From positions 1 to 64,000 of the forward strand of contig CAILUG010000047.1 of the NCBI GenBank assembly GCA_903837345.1: 64,000 bases of DNA, read 5' to 3'. Origin of the DNA: an uncultured Gammaproteobacteria bacterium. GTDB lineage: Bacteria > Pseudomonadota > Gammaproteobacteria > Pseudomonadales > Pseudohongiellaceae. Both the position numbers and the translations under genes were made by a program. Shown here one piece after another: positions 36,745 through 47,574 of this stretch. The notes beneath the pieces were generated by a model. It was not told the origin of the DNA. It ran no database searches and was given only the letters and a program-made list of their open reading frames with translations. Position 1 is the stretch's first letter, and each line of letters begins with the position of its first letter.

Positions 36745-38193
36745 ATGAACATCATTCATCCGGTAATTCTGTCAGGTGGCAGCGGATCCCGCTTATGGCC
36801 GCTCTCACGTGAAGCCTATCCCAAGCAGCTGCTGCCTTTGCAAAGCGGCCACACCATGCTGCAGGAAACTGTGTTGCGTGCGATGCAGCTGCCTACTTCC
36901 CGTCTTGCATTGGCAGCCCCCTTGCTGGTCTGCAATCAGGAACACCGCTTTCTGGTGCGTGAACAATGCCAGGCAGTAGGGCACAATCCTGCGGCCATTT
37001 ATCTGGAGCCGGCGGGGCGCAACACTGCTCCGGCCATCGCACTGGCAGCCTTGCATCTGGCTGCAGGAGAACAGCCGGATCCGGATGCGCTGATGCTGGT
37101 TATGCCTGCCGATCATGTGATCCAGAACCGTCTGGCTTTCGCCAAGGCCGTGGAACAGGCAGCAACTGCGGCCAGTGCCGGGTATCTGGTCACTTTTGGC
37201 ATCACTCCCGAAGGTCCGGAAACCGGCTATGGTTATATCCGGAGTGGCGCGGCCTTGCCGGCTTTGCCCGGAGTGGAGTCTGTAGCACAATTTGTGGAAA
37301 AGCCGGACAGCGAACGTGCCAGACAGTTTCTGGTTGAAGGCAATTACAGCTGGAACAGCGGCATGTTTCTGTTCACGGCCGGCAATTACCTGCAGCAGCT
37401 GGGCAAGTACCGTCCCGATATCCTGAACGCAGTCACGCGCGCCTGGCAGCAGCGCAGCAGTGATCTTGGTTTTAGCCGGCCTGATAGCGATGCGTTTTTG
37501 CTGAGCCCTTCGGATTCCATCGATTACGCAGTGATGCAAGCCACCGACAAGGCAGCCGTAGTAAAAGCTGACATGGGCTGGAGCGATGTCGGATCGTGGG
37601 AATCCCTGTGGCGGCTGGCTCCACACGATGACAAAGGCAATGCCATCAATGGTGATGTACTGGCACTCAATACCAGCAACAGCTATCTGCGTTCCGAGAG
37701 CCGGCAATTGTCAGTGATCGGGCTTGACCATGTCGCTGTGGTGGAAACCCGAGATGCGGTGCTGGTAATGGACTTGAATGCTGCACAAGACGTCAAAAAA
37801 GTCGTGGATCAGCTACGCAAGCAGGGCCGCGCTGAAAGCCTGCAGAATTTGCGGGTCTACCGTCCTTGGGGCTGGTATGAAGAAATGGACCATGGCGAAA
37901 ACTTCAAGGTAAAACGCATCCAGGTGAATCCGGGTGAAAAAATTTCGCTGCAATTGCATCACCATCGCGCCGAGCATTGGGTGGTGGTGTGCGGCCAGGC
38001 GACCGTCACTGTGGGTGAAGAGGTCAAGGATCTGGAAGTCAACCAGTCAGTCTATATACCACCGCTTGCCATGCACCGGCTGGAAAACCGCCACGACACG
38101 GTTTTGCAGATAATTGAAGTGCAGTCAGGCAGTTATCTGGGTGAGGATGATATTGTGCGCTTCGAAGACAAGTATCAACGGCATACTTCGTAA
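36745..38193 (+). CDS. manC: Mannose-1-phosphate guanylyltransferase / mannose-6-phosphate isomerase
   Basis: A 482-residue type II bifunctional enzyme. The N-terminal GDP-mannose pyrophosphorylase has GGSGSRLWPLSREAYPKQ and FVEKPD; the C-terminal cupin (QLHHHRAEHWVVV) holds the phosphomannose isomerase Zn site. It makes GDP-mannose from mannose 1-phosphate and interconverts fructose 6-phosphate and mannose 6-phosphate. It leads a rightward set manC-HAD-gmd-fcl for GDP-L-fucose. The phosphomannomutase needed between its two activities is not in the window. AlgA/CpsB are other names for the same family. Confidence 0.94.
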   Translation: MNIIHPVILSGGSGSRLWPLSREAYPKQLLPLQSGHTMLQETVLRAMQLPTSRLALAAPLLVCNQEHRFLVREQCQAVGHNPAAIYLEPAGRNTAPAIALAALHLAAGEQPDPDALMLVMPADHVIQNRLAFAKAVEQAATAASAGYLVTFGITPEGPETGYGYIRSGAALPALPGVESVAQFVEKPDSERARQFLVEGNYSWNSGMFLFTAGNYLQQLGKYRPDILNAVTRAWQQRSSDLGFSRPDSDAFLLSPSDSIDYAVMQATDKAAVVKADMGWSDVGSWESLWRLAPHDDKGNAINGDVLALNTSNSYLRSESRQLSVIGLDHVAVVETRDAVLVMDLNAAQDVKKVVDQLRKQGRAESLQNLRVYRPWGWYEEMDHGENFKVKRIQVNPGEKISLQLHHHRAEHWVVVCGQATVTVGEEVKDLEVNQSVYIPPLAMHRLENRHDTVLQIIEVQSGSYLGEDDIVRFEDKYQRHTS

Positions 38194-38208
38194 CGAAAGG
38201 GCGAGCGC

Positions 38209-38865
38209 TTGGCCAATACAGTAATTTTCGATTTTGACGGCACCATTGTCGATTCGGCACCGGCAATTCTCGCCACCCTCCAGCAGGTACTTTCCACGCA
38301 CCAGATCAAGCCCGTGCGCCCGTTGAATCGTGATCTGATTGGTCCACCGCTGGCAGCCACCATTATGGCTTTGACCGGCATCAACGAACTACCAAAGCTG
38401 GAACAGCTGATTGCCGGTTTCAAGGCGGAGTATGATGGTTCGGGGTTAAACTCCACTTTGTTGTATGAAGGAATGGATGTTTTGATCAGTGATCTGGTCA
38501 AGTCCGGCTATAGGCTGATGCTCGCCACCAACAAGCGTCAATATCCGACTGAACGGTTGCTTATAAAATTCAAACTGGCTGAATTCTTCGATGAGGTTCA
38601 TTGTTTGGACACACGGTCTCCACCTTATATCGACAAAGCCGGGATGCTTACGGCAATGTTACAGAATGAATCATTGACACCCCGGCAAAGTATTTATATT
38701 GGTGACACCTGTCATGACGAGGTGGCTGCTGCCAAAGCCGGACTGCCTTTCCTGGCAGTGGCATGGGGCTATGGTGTGGGTGTACAGCGGGTTTCGGCGA
38801 AAGCCCGGATTGTGGCAGCCCCTGCAGCGTTGTTGACCGCAATTGCCGATCATTTCGGACGCTGA
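38209..38865 (+). CDS. HAD-superfamily phosphatase, Gph-like
   Basis: A 218-residue HAD hydrolase of subclass I with a helical cap. Motif I is [12 protein letters not shown], motif II LATNK, motif III Lys in the region after [11 protein letters not shown], and motif [16 protein letters not shown]. It resembles phosphoglycolate phosphatases and sugar-phosphate phosphatases. It starts at TTG 15 bases after manC. Its place between manC and gmd suggests a nucleotide-sugar or sugar-phosphate substrate, but this is inference. The stop is 61 bases before the chosen gmd start. Confidence 0.85.
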   Translation: MANTVIFDFDGTIVDSAPAILATLQQVLSTHQIKPVRPLNRDLIGPPLAATIMALTGINELPKLEQLIAGFKAEYDGSGLNSTLLYEGMDVLISDLVKSGYRLMLATNKRQYPTERLLIKFKLAEFFDEVHCLDTRSPPYIDKAGMLTAMLQNESLTPRQSIYIGDTCHDEVAAAKAGLPFLAVAWGYGVGVQRVSAKARIVAAPAALLTAIADHFGR

Positions 38866-38926
38866 AATATCTGGTAGTGTAGCTGACTGTTCCTTTGATA
38901 TACCGACGAAACCAAGTGGAGTTCCA

Positions 38927-40012
38927 ATGATGAAGAAGGCATTTGTTACCGGCGTTACCGGCCAGGACGGAGCCTATCTTGCCGAATTCCTGCTCAACAA
39001 GGGTTATGAAGTCCATGGACTCAAGCGCCGGACTTCGCTGTTCAATACAGATCGTATCGATCATCTTTATGAAGGTCCTGAAGTCCGCAATCGCCATTTC
39101 ATATTGCATCATGGTGACCTGACCGACAGTTCCAGCCTGATCCGCATAATCCAGCAGGTGCGTCCAGACGAAATCTACAACCTGGCGGCCCAGAGCCATG
39201 TGGCTGTGTCATTCGAGGAGCCCGAATATACGGCCAATTCCGATGCGCTTGGCACGCTGCGACTGCTGGAAGCCATCCGTATTCTCGGCCTCGAGAAGAC
39301 CACGCGTTTCTACCAGGCTTCCACCAGTGAGCTTTACGGTCTGGTGCAGGAAACACCGCAGAAGGAAACCACACCGTTTTATCCGCGCAGCCCCTATGCA
39401 GTGGCCAAACTCTATGGGTACTGGATCACGATCAACTATCGTGAAGCCTATGGCCTCTATGCCTGCAACGGCATTTTGTTCAACCACGAATCACCAACCC
39501 GCGGCGAAACTTTTGTTACCCGCAAAATCACCCGCGCACTTTCCCGCATCAAGCTCGGGCTGCAGGATTGTCTGTTTCTCGGCAACCTCTCTGCCAAGCG
39601 TGACTGGGGTCATGCAAGGGATTACATCGAGATGATGTGGCTGATGCTGCAACAACCCAAACCCGAAGATTTCGTGATTGCCACCGGGGAACAACATTCC
39701 GTTGAGGACTTCGTCAACGCCGCGGCCACTGAACTTGAGCTAAGCATCAAATGGCAGGGCAGTGGCATCGATCGCAAGGGCTATGATGAAAACGGTCGTT
39801 GTGTTGTCGCAGTCGATCCACGCTATTTCCGCCCTGTAGAAGTGGAAACCCTGCTTGGCGACGCTTCGAAAGCGCGCATCAAACTTGGCTGGGTACCCAA
39901 AACCACCTTTACCGAACTGGTTGCCGAGATGGCGCAAGCGGATTTCCAGTCTGCCAAACGCGATGCGCTGGTACGGGAACATGGCTACAAGGCCATGGAT
40001 CATCACGAATAG
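38927..40012 (+). CDS. gmd: GDP-mannose 4,6-dehydratase
   Basis: Converts GDP-D-mannose to GDP-4-keto-6-deoxymannose, the first step to GDP-L-fucose, GDP-rhamnose or GDP-perosamine. It is an extended SDR: the Rossmann motif [13 protein letters not shown] at the N-terminus, the catalytic Tyr-Lys in [10 protein letters not shown], and [19 protein letters not shown] 38927 (MMKKAFVTG) has GGAG seven bases upstream and gives 361 residues, normal for the family; the longer frame from 38843 would overlap the HAD gene. Confidence 0.96.
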   Translation: MMKKAFVTGVTGQDGAYLAEFLLNKGYEVHGLKRRTSLFNTDRIDHLYEGPEVRNRHFILHHGDLTDSSSLIRIIQQVRPDEIYNLAAQSHVAVSFEEPEYTANSDALGTLRLLEAIRILGLEKTTRFYQASTSELYGLVQETPQKETTPFYPRSPYAVAKLYGYWITINYREAYGLYACNGILFNHESPTRGETFVTRKITRALSRIKLGLQDCLFLGNLSAKRDWGHARDYIEMMWLMLQQPKPEDFVIATGEQHSVEDFVNAAATELELSIKWQGSGIDRKGYDENGRCVVAVDPRYFRPVEVETLLGDASKARIKLGWVPKTTFTELVAEMAQADFQSAKRDALVREHGYKAMDHHE

Positions 40013-40022
40013 GTTGTATCAG

Positions 40023-40994
40023 GTGAAACAGCGCATTTTTGTTGCAGGACACAAGGGTATGGTGGGCTCGGCAATCCTGCGATGCCTGCAAAACCGCAAT
40101 GATGTCGAGCTGGTAACTGCCAGCCGTGCGGAACTTGATCTCACCAACCAGGCCGCAGTGCAAGCCTTCATGCAAAAGACCAGGCCTGACCAGATTTATC
40201 TGGCCGCAGCCAAGGTCGGCGGCATCCACGCCAACGACACTTATCCGGCAGAATTCATCCATGAAAACCTGATGGTTGAATGCAATGTCGTACACGCGGC
40301 ACATCTTGCCGATGTGCAGAAACTGCTGTTCCTCGGCTCTTCGTGCATCTATCCCAAGCTGGCTCCACAGCCGATGCCGGAGGAAGCCTTGCTGTCAGGT
40401 CCGCTTGAGCCCACCAATGAGCCCTATGCGATAGCCAAGATTGCCGGCATCAAGCTGTGTGAAAGCTACAATCGTCAATACGGGCGTGATTACCGCAGTG
40501 TGATGCCCACCAACCTCTATGGGCCAGGCGACAATTTCCATCCCGACAACAGTCATGTGATTCCGGCCCTGATGCGACGTTTGCATGAGGCTGCACGGGC
40601 CCAGCTGGCTGAAGTGGTGATCTGGGGCAGTGGCACTCCCAAGCGGGAATTCCTGCATGTTGATGACATGGCTCATGCCTGTGTGCATGTACTGGAATTG
40701 CCGCTTGCGCAATATCAGACCCACACTTCGCCCAGACTGTCGCACCTCAATGTCGGCACCGGCACAGACTGTTCGATTCGTGAGCTGGCCGAATCGCTGG
40801 CTCGCATCACCGGCTTTACAGGCAAATTGGCATTTGATACCGGCAAGCCCGATGGTCCGCCCCGCAAACTGGTGGATGTATCGCGTTTGTCAGCGCTGGG
40901 CTGGACTGCCGGCATCCCGCTGGAACAGGGTTTGCGGCACACTTATGCGTGGTTTCTGCAGCAGCAAACACAAGGCGCCATGCGGGGTTACTAG
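40023..40994 (+). CDS. fcl: GDP-L-fucose synthase
   Basis: NADPH-dependent epimerase/reductase that turns GDP-4-keto-6-deoxymannose into GDP-L-fucose. Motifs are GHKGMVGSA (cofactor), FLGSSCIYP, and the catalytic pair in [10 protein letters not shown]. From GTG 40023 (VKQRIFVAG) it has 323 residues, as in E. coli (321). It lies 10 bases after gmd, certainly co-transcribed. No fucosyltransferase, Wzx or Wzy is in the window, so the sugar is used by genes elsewhere. It converges with the sensor kinase gene after 3 bases. Confidence 0.96.
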   Translation: MKQRIFVAGHKGMVGSAILRCLQNRNDVELVTASRAELDLTNQAAVQAFMQKTRPDQIYLAAAKVGGIHANDTYPAEFIHENLMVECNVVHAAHLADVQKLLFLGSSCIYPKLAPQPMPEEALLSGPLEPTNEPYAIAKIAGIKLCESYNRQYGRDYRSVMPTNLYGPGDNFHPDNSHVIPALMRRLHEAARAQLAEVVIWGSGTPKREFLHVDDMAHACVHVLELPLAQYQTHTSPRLSHLNVGTGTDCSIRELAESLARITGFTGKLAFDTGKPDGPPRKLVDVSRLSALGWTAGIPLEQGLRHTYAWFLQQQTQGAMRGY

Positions 40995-40997
40995 TAT

Positions 40998-43715
40998 TCA
41001 GCGCTGTTTCACGCCGGCAATTACCTCGGACAATTCCTGCATCCGGTAGGGTTTCTGGATGAAACCGAGAATGTGGCTCTGGTTGATTTCCCCGGTGATG
41101 TCTTCGCGGCTGAAACCGGTAGACAGGATCGCTTTCAGCGCCGGATTGATCTTCTTCATTGCTTCAAGGCATTCGAGCCCCCCCATCTTCGGCATGATCA
41201 TGTCGACCATCACGATGTCGATTTCCTGCCAGTGTTGCCGGTAATACTCGAGACCACTGACACCGTTGTCAGCCAGCCGTACCGTGTAACCCAGTTGGGT
41301 CAGCATTTTCTCACCGACCTGCCGCACCAGTTGCTGGTCGTCGACCAGCAGCAGTGTGCCGCTGCCGTGCACCAGTTGGCGCGCCAGGGGTTTGCGCTGT
41401 TCTTGCAGGGGATTGGCGTGCAAAGGCAGATAGATCTTGAACAGGCTGCCTTTGCCGACTTCGCTGTACACATGCACTGCGCCTTTGTGGTTCTGCACGA
41501 CTCCATAAACCATTGCCAGGCCGAGACCGGTGCCTTTGCCTTCTTCCTTGTCGGTAAAGAAGGGTTCGAAGATGCGATCAATGTTTTCTTCGGCAATGCC
41601 TATACCGGTATCTGACACCGAAATCACACAGTATTCGCCAGCACTGATGCCTAAGCTGGCCACTGAAGTAAGTTCATCAAGTGTGATGACCTCTGTCTTG
41701 AAAGTAAGATTGCCGCCCTTGGGCATGGCATCACGCGCATTGACAGCCAAGTTGAGAAAAATCTGGCTGATCTGGCCCGGGTCACCCAGCACGGTGGGGC
41801 TGCCGGCGCAGGAAATCCGGGTGATCACAATGTTCTTGTCGACGGTGCTTTCCATCAGGCCCACCAGATCCGCCAATACCGTGTTGATTTCGACCGGTAC
41901 CAGCATGAACTTGCCTTTGCGGGCAAAACCGAGCAGCTGGCTGGTGAGATCCTTGGCGCGAATCGCCGCCATTTCAATCAGTTCCACACTGCGATGCGCA
42001 TCCGGATTGCCTGCGTATTCCGCTTTCAACATGTCGGCATGGCCCAGCACGCCGGTAAGCAGGTTGTTGAAGTCGTGGGCAATACCGCCGGCGAGTGTGC
42101 CCACGGCTTCCATTTTCTGGGCCTGCCGGTAGGCATTCTGCAATTGTTCCTTTTCCTTTTCGGCGCGTTTGCGTTCGCTGATGTCGCGCATGACGCCGAG
42201 AAAGCCCATCGGGTTGCCACCTTCATCGAACAGCACGTCCATGGTCGATTCCACGGTTTTGGTGGAGCCATCCTTGCAGCGGATTTCATATTCCTGGAAT
42301 TCATGGATGTCGGATTTTTTTTCGCTGCTCTGGATTTCACGCACGGCCTTTTGCATGACAGCACGCGCCATCATCGCCGAGCGTGGTTCGAGATGGGCGT
42401 AGATGGGATGCCCCAGCAGTTCTTCCACCGGGTAACCGCACTGCTGGGTGACAGAAGGGCTGATATAGGTGCACATGCCGTTGAGGTCGCTGGTATAGAT
42501 CACGTCCGAGATGTTGTTGGCCAGCATGCGATAACGGATTTCACTTTCCTGCAGTGCGGCATTGACATCAATGAGAGCATTGCTGCGGTCGGCCAGGTCG
42601 CGAGTGCGTTCATTCACCAGCGCCACGATCTTGTTTGACTGCAGGCGCACCCACAACAGCATTGACAGCATCCACAGGCTCAGCATGACGCCGATGCCCA
42701 GCACCCACCAGCGGGTACTGGTCTGCATGGAGGTCACCAGCGACGGCGACGCTTTGGCTACGATGTCGAAATTCTGCCCCAGTGCCTGGTAGCTCGCCTT
42801 TTTTACGCCTGGAGCATGCAGGAATGCAGCCATTTCGTTGCTGAGGGATTCCAGTACTTTTCCTGCCGGTGGTGCCGGCAGGAAAACCGCTTCAATGCCG
42901 TGATAGGACTGTGGCAATAAGTCGAACAGTGCGGCGGCCGGATATCTGGTATAGGCGGAAGCATAGCCGATCAGTTGCTCACGACGTGCTTCCACAGTGG
43001 CCGGCACGATGCCGCCACGGTACAGAGGGTAGTAATAGACAGTTATAAAAAATTCGGAATCGGCTTTGTGGTCAGGAAAATAATTGCGGGAAGTCAGCAT
43101 GCCGGAGTCGCGGGCCTGCAGCATTGCCAGCTGGAAATCCGGCAGGTTCGAACGATCCAGTCCGGCTGTCTCCTGCGTCGGGCCATAACCGGCTTCGCGC
43201 AATACCGGGAAATATGCATCACGTGCATCAGCGGCTTTGAGGCCCTTGTTGCCTTGTTCAACGACCGGCAGCGTGGCTCGTTCGGTGTTGCCCAGTATCT
43301 CCTTGGCCAGGTCACGACTTTTCAATTGCCCGGCCGGCACCAGCGGCAGCAGGGCCAGTGAGGTGGTTTCCAGTCCGGCAACCGGTTTATCCCACAGATA
43401 CTGGCGGAATTGCTGGTCTGTCATCACCACGCCTTTCGCTACATCCTGCTGGATGCGGGTGAAGGCACTGGTCAGGGCATCAAACAGGGGCTGGGTATAG
43501 GTGGCAACGGCAGAGGCCGCCGCCATGGCCTGTACTGAATTCTCGACATGGGAATCGAGCCTGAGTTCATCCTCGTGTACCGCGTATTGAAATGCAGACG
43601 CAGTGATGCCCAACCCCAAGGCCAGTGTGACCGCAAGTGAAGTCAGTGAAGCTCCAGGCAACAACTGCCTGTGTTGTTGGCGAGCAAGGTCCGCGATGAA
43701 CGGATCGGTGGCCAT
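40998..43715 (-). CDS. Hybrid sensor histidine kinase with CHASE-PAS-HisKA-HATPase-REC
   Basis: A 905-residue membrane hybrid kinase. One helix near 25-45 and another near 340-360 bracket a periplasmic CHASE-type sensor ([14 protein letters not shown] is typical). A PAS/PAC unit ([20 protein letters not shown]) follows, then HisKA with [13 protein letters not shown], HATPase_c ([19 protein letters not shown]), and a C-terminal receiver with Asp in [17 protein letters not shown] domains sense small extracellular molecules. No partner regulator is adjacent. It ends 4 bases from fcl in convergent orientation. Confidence 0.93.
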   Translation of the reverse strand: MATDPFIADLARQQHRQLLPGASLTSLAVTLALGLGITASAFQYAVHEDELRLDSHVENSVQAMAAASAVATYTQPLFDALTSAFTRIQQDVAKGVVMTDQQFRQYLWDKPVAGLETTSLALLPLVPAGQLKSRDLAKEILGNTERATLPVVEQGNKGLKAADARDAYFPVLREAGYGPTQETAGLDRSNLPDFQLAMLQARDSGMLTSRNYFPDHKADSEFFITVYYYPLYRGGIVPATVEARREQLIGYASAYTRYPAAALFDLLPQSYHGIEAVFLPAPPAGKVLESLSNEMAAFLHAPGVKKASYQALGQNFDIVAKASPSLVTSMQTSTRWWVLGIGVMLSLWMLSMLLWVRLQSNKIVALVNERTRDLADRSNALIDVNAALQESEIRYRMLANNISDVIYTSDLNGMCTYISPSVTQQCGYPVEELLGHPIYAHLEPRSAMMARAVMQKAVREIQSSEKKSDIHEFQEYEIRCKDGSTKTVESTMDVLFDEGGNPMGFLGVMRDISERKRAEKEKEQLQNAYRQAQKMEAVGTLAGGIAHDFNNLLTGVLGHADMLKAEYAGNPDAHRSVELIEMAAIRAKDLTSQLLGFARKGKFMLVPVEINTVLADLVGLMESTVDKNIVITRISCAGSPTVLGDPGQISQIFLNLAVNARDAMPKGGNLTFKTEVITLDELTSVASLGISAGEYCVISVSDTGIGIAEENIDRIFEPFFTDKEEGKGTGLGLAMVYGVVQNHKGAVHVYSEVGKGSLFKIYLPLHANPLQEQRKPLARQLVHGSGTLLLVDDQQLVRQVGEKMLTQLGYTVRLADNGVSGLEYYRQHWQEIDIVMVDMIMPKMGGLECLEAMKKINPALKAILSTGFSREDITGEINQSHILGFIQKPYRMQELSEVIAGVKQR

Positions 43716-43852
43716 GGTTATGCTGTTACCGTTTTATCAGTGCCCGATACTGCTATTACGGTGATATCTATGGCTTGCTTTAGGCTTTTCTGCCTTTTAC
43801 AGGGGGAAAGCTCACAGTCCTGGTAAAGCGATTCAGGCGAACAGTGGCAGCT

Positions 43853-44338
43853 TCAAGGCGTGAATGCCTGCAGGCGGCGCAGGATCAATTGCGATAGCTC
43901 CTGTCGCATTTCATTCTGGATAATCACCGCTTCCTCGGCTTTTGCCACCGCATTGTCCGGATCGGCCAGGTACACCTTGGAAAGGTTCAATTTCTGCGGC
44001 GGGATCGCGGTCGCGCTGCCGCGTTTGAGCTGGAACGTCACTGTCATCAGGATTTCATATTCACCGGCGCGCGCATTGGAATTGATGCTGATGGCGCGTT
44101 CGCTGCTGGTTTCGGGGCCCAGCGACAGGGTGTAGATGTCGGGGCCTGGGGTGGCGGCCAGTGATATCTTGTTGCTGACCAGAGTCTTCAGCAATTCACG
44201 TCCCATCAACGTACTGTCATTGATGTTGTCGAGATGCAGTGGCTGCAGGCTGGCGGGCAGCTCGGCGGTGCCGCGCAACGCAAAGCCGCAGGCTGTGAGC
44301 AGCAGGGTGGTCAGTGTGATGATTACAAGTCGTTTCAT
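43853..44338 (-). CDS. lptE: LPS-assembly lipoprotein LptE
   Basis: Outer-membrane lipoprotein plug of the LptD translocon for lipopolysaccharide. From ATG 44338 it has 161 residues with lipobox LTACGF (Cys17) and the family segment FALRGTAELPASL. It follows leuS, the conserved order. Longer in-frame starts to 44434 would add 32 residues encoded inside a hairpin repeat, so they are rejected. holA normally follows directly; here a hybrid kinase gene does. Confidence 0.92.
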   Translation of the reverse strand: MKRLVIITLTTLLLTACGFALRGTAELPASLQPLHLDNINDSTLMGRELLKTLVSNKISLAATPGPDIYTLSLGPETSSERAISINSNARAGEYEILMTVTFQLKRGSATAIPPQKLNLSKVYLADPDNAVAKAEEAVIIQNEMRQELSQLILRRLQAFTP

Positions 44339-44363
44339 GGTTATTCTCACAGCATCTGTGTCC

Positions 44364-44472
44364 AGCCTCTGGCCGGCACAGTGTTCCGCGACCGCCGCAA
44401 GTACGTCCCTGCAGGCTTGGTCTTCGGCATCCATGCCTCAGATGTCGCTACACACTGTGCCGGCCAGAGGCT
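44364..44472 (-). repeat. Long intergenic hairpin, copy 4 of the CAGGGA-core family
   Basis: Perfect 21-bp arms AGCCTCTGGCCGGCACAGTG(T) at 44364-44384 and 44452-44472. The core on the minus strand contains ACATCTGAGGCATGGATGCC and AGCCTGCAGGGACGTACTTG, close to copy 3. It lies between leuS and lptE on the same strand, and so inside a transcript that in other bacteria is an operon. Confidence 0.9.
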
Positions 44473-44496
44473 TCGTAGAATTGCGCGTTTCATTTT

Positions 44497-47037
44497 TTAC
44501 CCGACCACAATGTTGATCAGCTTGCCGGGTACTACGATCAGTTTCTTCACCGCCAAGCCTGCCATGAACTTCTGTACTGATTCATTGGCCAGTGCCGCAG
44601 CTTCAATGGCTGCCTTGTCACTGTCAACCGGTAGTTCCAGCACTGCCCGCAGTTTGCCATTCACCTGGGCGGCGATGCTGACCCTGGTGGCAACCAGCGC
44701 ACTTTCATCCCAGCCGGGCCAGGCCGCGTCTATCAGAGCGCCTTGTTTGCCAAGATGGGCCCACAGTACATGGCACATGTGGGGCACGATGGGGGCGAGC
44801 AACAACACGATTGCTTCCAGCGCTTCCTGCGCGATGGCCTGGTTCTGGCCGCCGTCCTGGATGTTGTGGGCCGCGGCGAACTTGTTGAGTTCGTTATAAA
44901 GCTCCATCACGGCGGCAATGGCTGTGTTGAATACCTGCCGACGGTCATAGTCATCGGTGACTTTCCTGATGGTGGCGTGCGTCTTCTGGCGCACCTCTTT
45001 CTGGGCCTCGTTGAGGCTGGCCACATCAACTTTCACAGAGCCTGCAGTGTAGCTGCCGATCAGCTTCCACAGACGACGCAGGAAACGGTAAGCGCCCTCC
45101 ACGCCGCTGTCCGACCATTCCAGGCTTTGATCAGGTGGCGAAGTGAACATCATGTAAAGACGCACAGTGTCAGCACCGTATTGCTCAATCATGCTTTCCG
45201 GATCAACCGTATTGCCGAGAGACTTGGACATCTTGGCGCCGTCTTTCAGCACCATGCCCTGGGTCAGCAGACGCTTGAAAGGTTCGTCGGTCTTCACCAG
45301 GCCGAGATCGCGCATAAGTTTGTGGAAGAAACGCGAATACAGCAAATGCAGGATCGCGTGTTCGATGCCGCCGATGTACTGGTCCACATCCAGCCAGTAA
45401 TCCACTTCCGGCTGGTTGAGCATGCCGCCTTCAAACCGGGCACAGGTAAAACGTGCGTAGTACCACGACGACTCCATGAAGGTGTCGAAAGTATCGGTTT
45501 CGCGTTCGGCTTTGCCACCGCATTTGGGGCAAGTGCAGTCTATGAAGCTACGCAGCTTCTTGATCGGTGAAGTGGCGCCGTCTATTTCCACTTCGGTCGG
45601 CAGCACCACCGGCAGGTCTTTGTCCGGTACAGGTACTGCTCCGCACTGCTGGCAGTTGATGATCGGAATCGGTGCACCCCAGTAGCGCTGACGGCTGACG
45701 CCCCAGTCGCGCAGGCGGAAATTCACCTGTTTGTGGCCGGTGCCATTGACGCTGAAGTGGTCGACAAAAATTGCAAATGCTTCGTCAAAATCCTTTCCGT
45801 TCAGCATGACTTCCCGGACGGCGGGATGTTCCAGCCCCGGCAGGTCTTTATTCTGCGGAGTCAGTTCGCCACCCTGGTTGAACAGAATGCCATGTCCGGT
45901 AAACGCAGCTTTGCTGAAATCATGGTCGCTGCCATCAGCAGGGCGGATGACAGGCTTGATGGCCAGGCCATATTTCTGCGCGAACTCGAAATCACGCTGA
46001 TCGTGCGCAGGTACCGACATTACCGCGCCGGATCCGTAGGACATCAGCACGAAATTGGCAACCCAGATCGGCACCTGCTCGCCAGTGAGCGGATGAATGG
46101 CCCGCAGGCCGGTATCCATGCCTTCTTTCTCAAGCGTGGCCAGTTCAGCTTCGGCGAGTTTGATGTTGTCCTGTTTCCTGACAAACGCGGCCAGAACCGG
46201 ATTGTTTTTGGCAGCCTTCAGTGCCAGCGGATGCTGGGCGGCCACCGCGCAATAGGTAACGCCCATCAGGGTGTCGGGGCGAGTCGTGTAAACAGTCAGC
46301 AGTTTGGAGGAGCCCGCCACAGTGAACGAGAACTCCAGGCCCTCGGAGCGGCCAATCCAGTTCTGCTGCATCACGCGCACGCGTTCGGGCCAGCCGTCGA
46401 GCTGGTCGAGCCCGCTCAGGAGTTCGTCAGCGTAGGCCGTGATCCTGATAAACCACTGTGGAATCTTGCGACGTTCCACCAGTGCGCCCGAACGCCAGCC
46501 ACGGCCGTCTATCACCTGTTCGTTGGCAAGCACGGTCATATCGACCGGATCCCAGTTCACTTCGGCATCTTTCTTGTAGACCAGTCCTTTCTCGAACAGC
46601 CGGCAGAAGAACCATTGTTCCCACCGGTAGTAATCAGGATGACAGGTGGCGAGTTCGCGATCCCAGTCATAGGCATAGCCAAGCTGCTGCAGCTGCATGC
46701 GCATGTACTTGATGTTGTCGTAGGTCCACTCTGCCGGTGGCACCTTGTGCTTCAGCGCCGCGTTCTCGGCCGGCAGCCCGAACGCATCAAAGCCCATCGG
46801 CTGCAGCACGTTCTTGCCGCGCATGCGCTGGAAGCGCGAAATCACGTCACCAATCGTGTAGTTGCGTACATGGCCCATGTGCAGGCGACCGCTCGGGTAC
46901 GGAAACATCGACAGGCAGTAGAACTTGGGCCTTGAGTGGTCCACGTCCACCTTGAAACTGTGATGGTCCTGCCAGTAGCCCTGGGCTGCTGCTTCAACCG
47001 GCTTGTGGTCGTAGTCTTCTTTGAAATCGATCGTCAT
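44497..47037 (-). CDS. leuS: Leucyl-tRNA synthetase
   Basis: Charges tRNA-Leu; cytosolic class I synthetase. Of 846 residues, the signature [13 protein letters not shown] (HIGH) is near residue 50 and KMSKSLGN (KMSKS) near 605. The CP1 editing domain is intact ([15 protein letters not shown] and the Asp-containing [12 protein letters not shown]). The zinc-like CPKCGG segment is present. The length is standard (E. coli 860). It is followed by a hairpin repeat and lptE. Confidence 0.97.
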   Translation of the reverse strand: MTIDFKEDYDHKPVEAAAQGYWQDHHSFKVDVDHSRPKFYCLSMFPYPSGRLHMGHVRNYTIGDVISRFQRMRGKNVLQPMGFDAFGLPAENAALKHKVPPAEWTYDNIKYMRMQLQQLGYAYDWDRELATCHPDYYRWEQWFFCRLFEKGLVYKKDAEVNWDPVDMTVLANEQVIDGRGWRSGALVERRKIPQWFIRITAYADELLSGLDQLDGWPERVRVMQQNWIGRSEGLEFSFTVAGSSKLLTVYTTRPDTLMGVTYCAVAAQHPLALKAAKNNPVLAAFVRKQDNIKLAEAELATLEKEGMDTGLRAIHPLTGEQVPIWVANFVLMSYGSGAVMSVPAHDQRDFEFAQKYGLAIKPVIRPADGSDHDFSKAAFTGHGILFNQGGELTPQNKDLPGLEHPAVREVMLNGKDFDEAFAIFVDHFSVNGTGHKQVNFRLRDWGVSRQRYWGAPIPIINCQQCGAVPVPDKDLPVVLPTEVEIDGATSPIKKLRSFIDCTCPKCGGKAERETDTFDTFMESSWYYARFTCARFEGGMLNQPEVDYWLDVDQYIGGIEHAILHLLYSRFFHKLMRDLGLVKTDEPFKRLLTQGMVLKDGAKMSKSLGNTVDPESMIEQYGADTVRLYMMFTSPPDQSLEWSDSGVEGAYRFLRRLWKLIGSYTAGSVKVDVASLNEAQKEVRQKTHATIRKVTDDYDRRQVFNTAIAAVMELYNELNKFAAAHNIQDGGQNQAIAQEALEAIVLLLAPIVPHMCHVLWAHLGKQGALIDAAWPGWDESALVATRVSIAAQVNGKLRAVLELPVDSDKAAIEAAALANESVQKFMAGLAVKKLIVVPGKLINIVVG

Positions 47038-47362
47038 GACTGCTGTTTGATTCGGTAATTTCGGGGTTCGGAAAGGGGGGCATTCTACTCTGAGTGGCTG
47101 TTTCTTCGCAGCTTTTAAGCCAGGGAGGCGCTAGCCGTTTCGATCAGGGCTCGGTACAGGACACCCACTGCGGGGTTTTGAGCGCGGGGCTACCCGATGA
47201 GCATCCCCCCAGCGACTCGGCATAGCCTCGTGGCGTTCGGCTGCGCGCAAAGCGATGCTTTGCAAACGCTTGCCTCACCCTCACCACTCCACCGGGTTCC
47301 CGTATCAGAAACAGTGCGTGTGGGTGTCATGAGGTCCTGTGGTTGGTGCTTCGATGGTAAGG
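47038..47362. other. Gene-free stretch upstream of leuS
   Basis: About 325 bases between leuS and the nested palindrome. No convincing ORF. The leuS promoter must lie at its left side, but no clear hexamers stand out. The right part has GC-rich, repeat-like sequence (CAGGACACCCACTGCGGGG near 47157 and a partly complementary GGGTGTCATGAGGTCCTGT near 47322), which may be a decayed hairpin element. Confidence 0.4.
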
Positions 47363-47567
47363 CTGCAACGCGGCGGGGCTGGGGCAAGGGAGCGACGAAC
47401 CCATTCGAGCGGCTTTCCCTGTGCTGGAAAAAGCCGAAAAAGCGCGAGGACTGTCTGAGCTGGAAAATCGCACAGCGATTTTCTGGCGAGTTCCGCAGCG
47501 CCGGCTTTTTTCAGCACAGGAGCGCGAGGGGTGAGGAGCCCCTTGCCCCAGCCCCGCCGCGTTGCAG
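47363..47567. repeat. Nested palindrome, 205 bp, distinct from the CAGGGA family
   Basis: Outer arms 47363-47390 and 47540-47567 are perfect 28-bp inverted repeats (CTGCAACGCGGCGGGGCTGG..). Inside, 47418-47436 and 47502-47520 pair with one mismatch (CCTGTGCTGGAAAAAGCCG), and the centre holds GAAAATCG/CGATTTTC. The loop-proximal text GCGCGAGGACTGTCTGAGC and GGCGAGTTCCGCAGCG resembles intergenic repeats seen in other gammaproteobacteria. It ends 8 bases from the stop of the acetyltransferase gene. Confidence 0.88.
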
Positions 47568-47574
47568 ACTGGGA

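Noticed and set aside
36805-37707. A 300-codon frame antisense to manC
   Set aside because: Overlaps the conserved pyrophosphorylase domain; composition is that of a complementary-strand shadow.
44339-44434. N-terminal extension of LptE
   Set aside because: It reads through the hairpin repeat and precedes a complete lipoprotein signal; the later ATG is the start.
45733-46935. A 400-codon open frame antisense to leuS
   Set aside because: It lies wholly inside the highly conserved leuS gene, has no recognisable domain and no ribosome site; long antisense frames arise from the codon bias of GC-rich genes.
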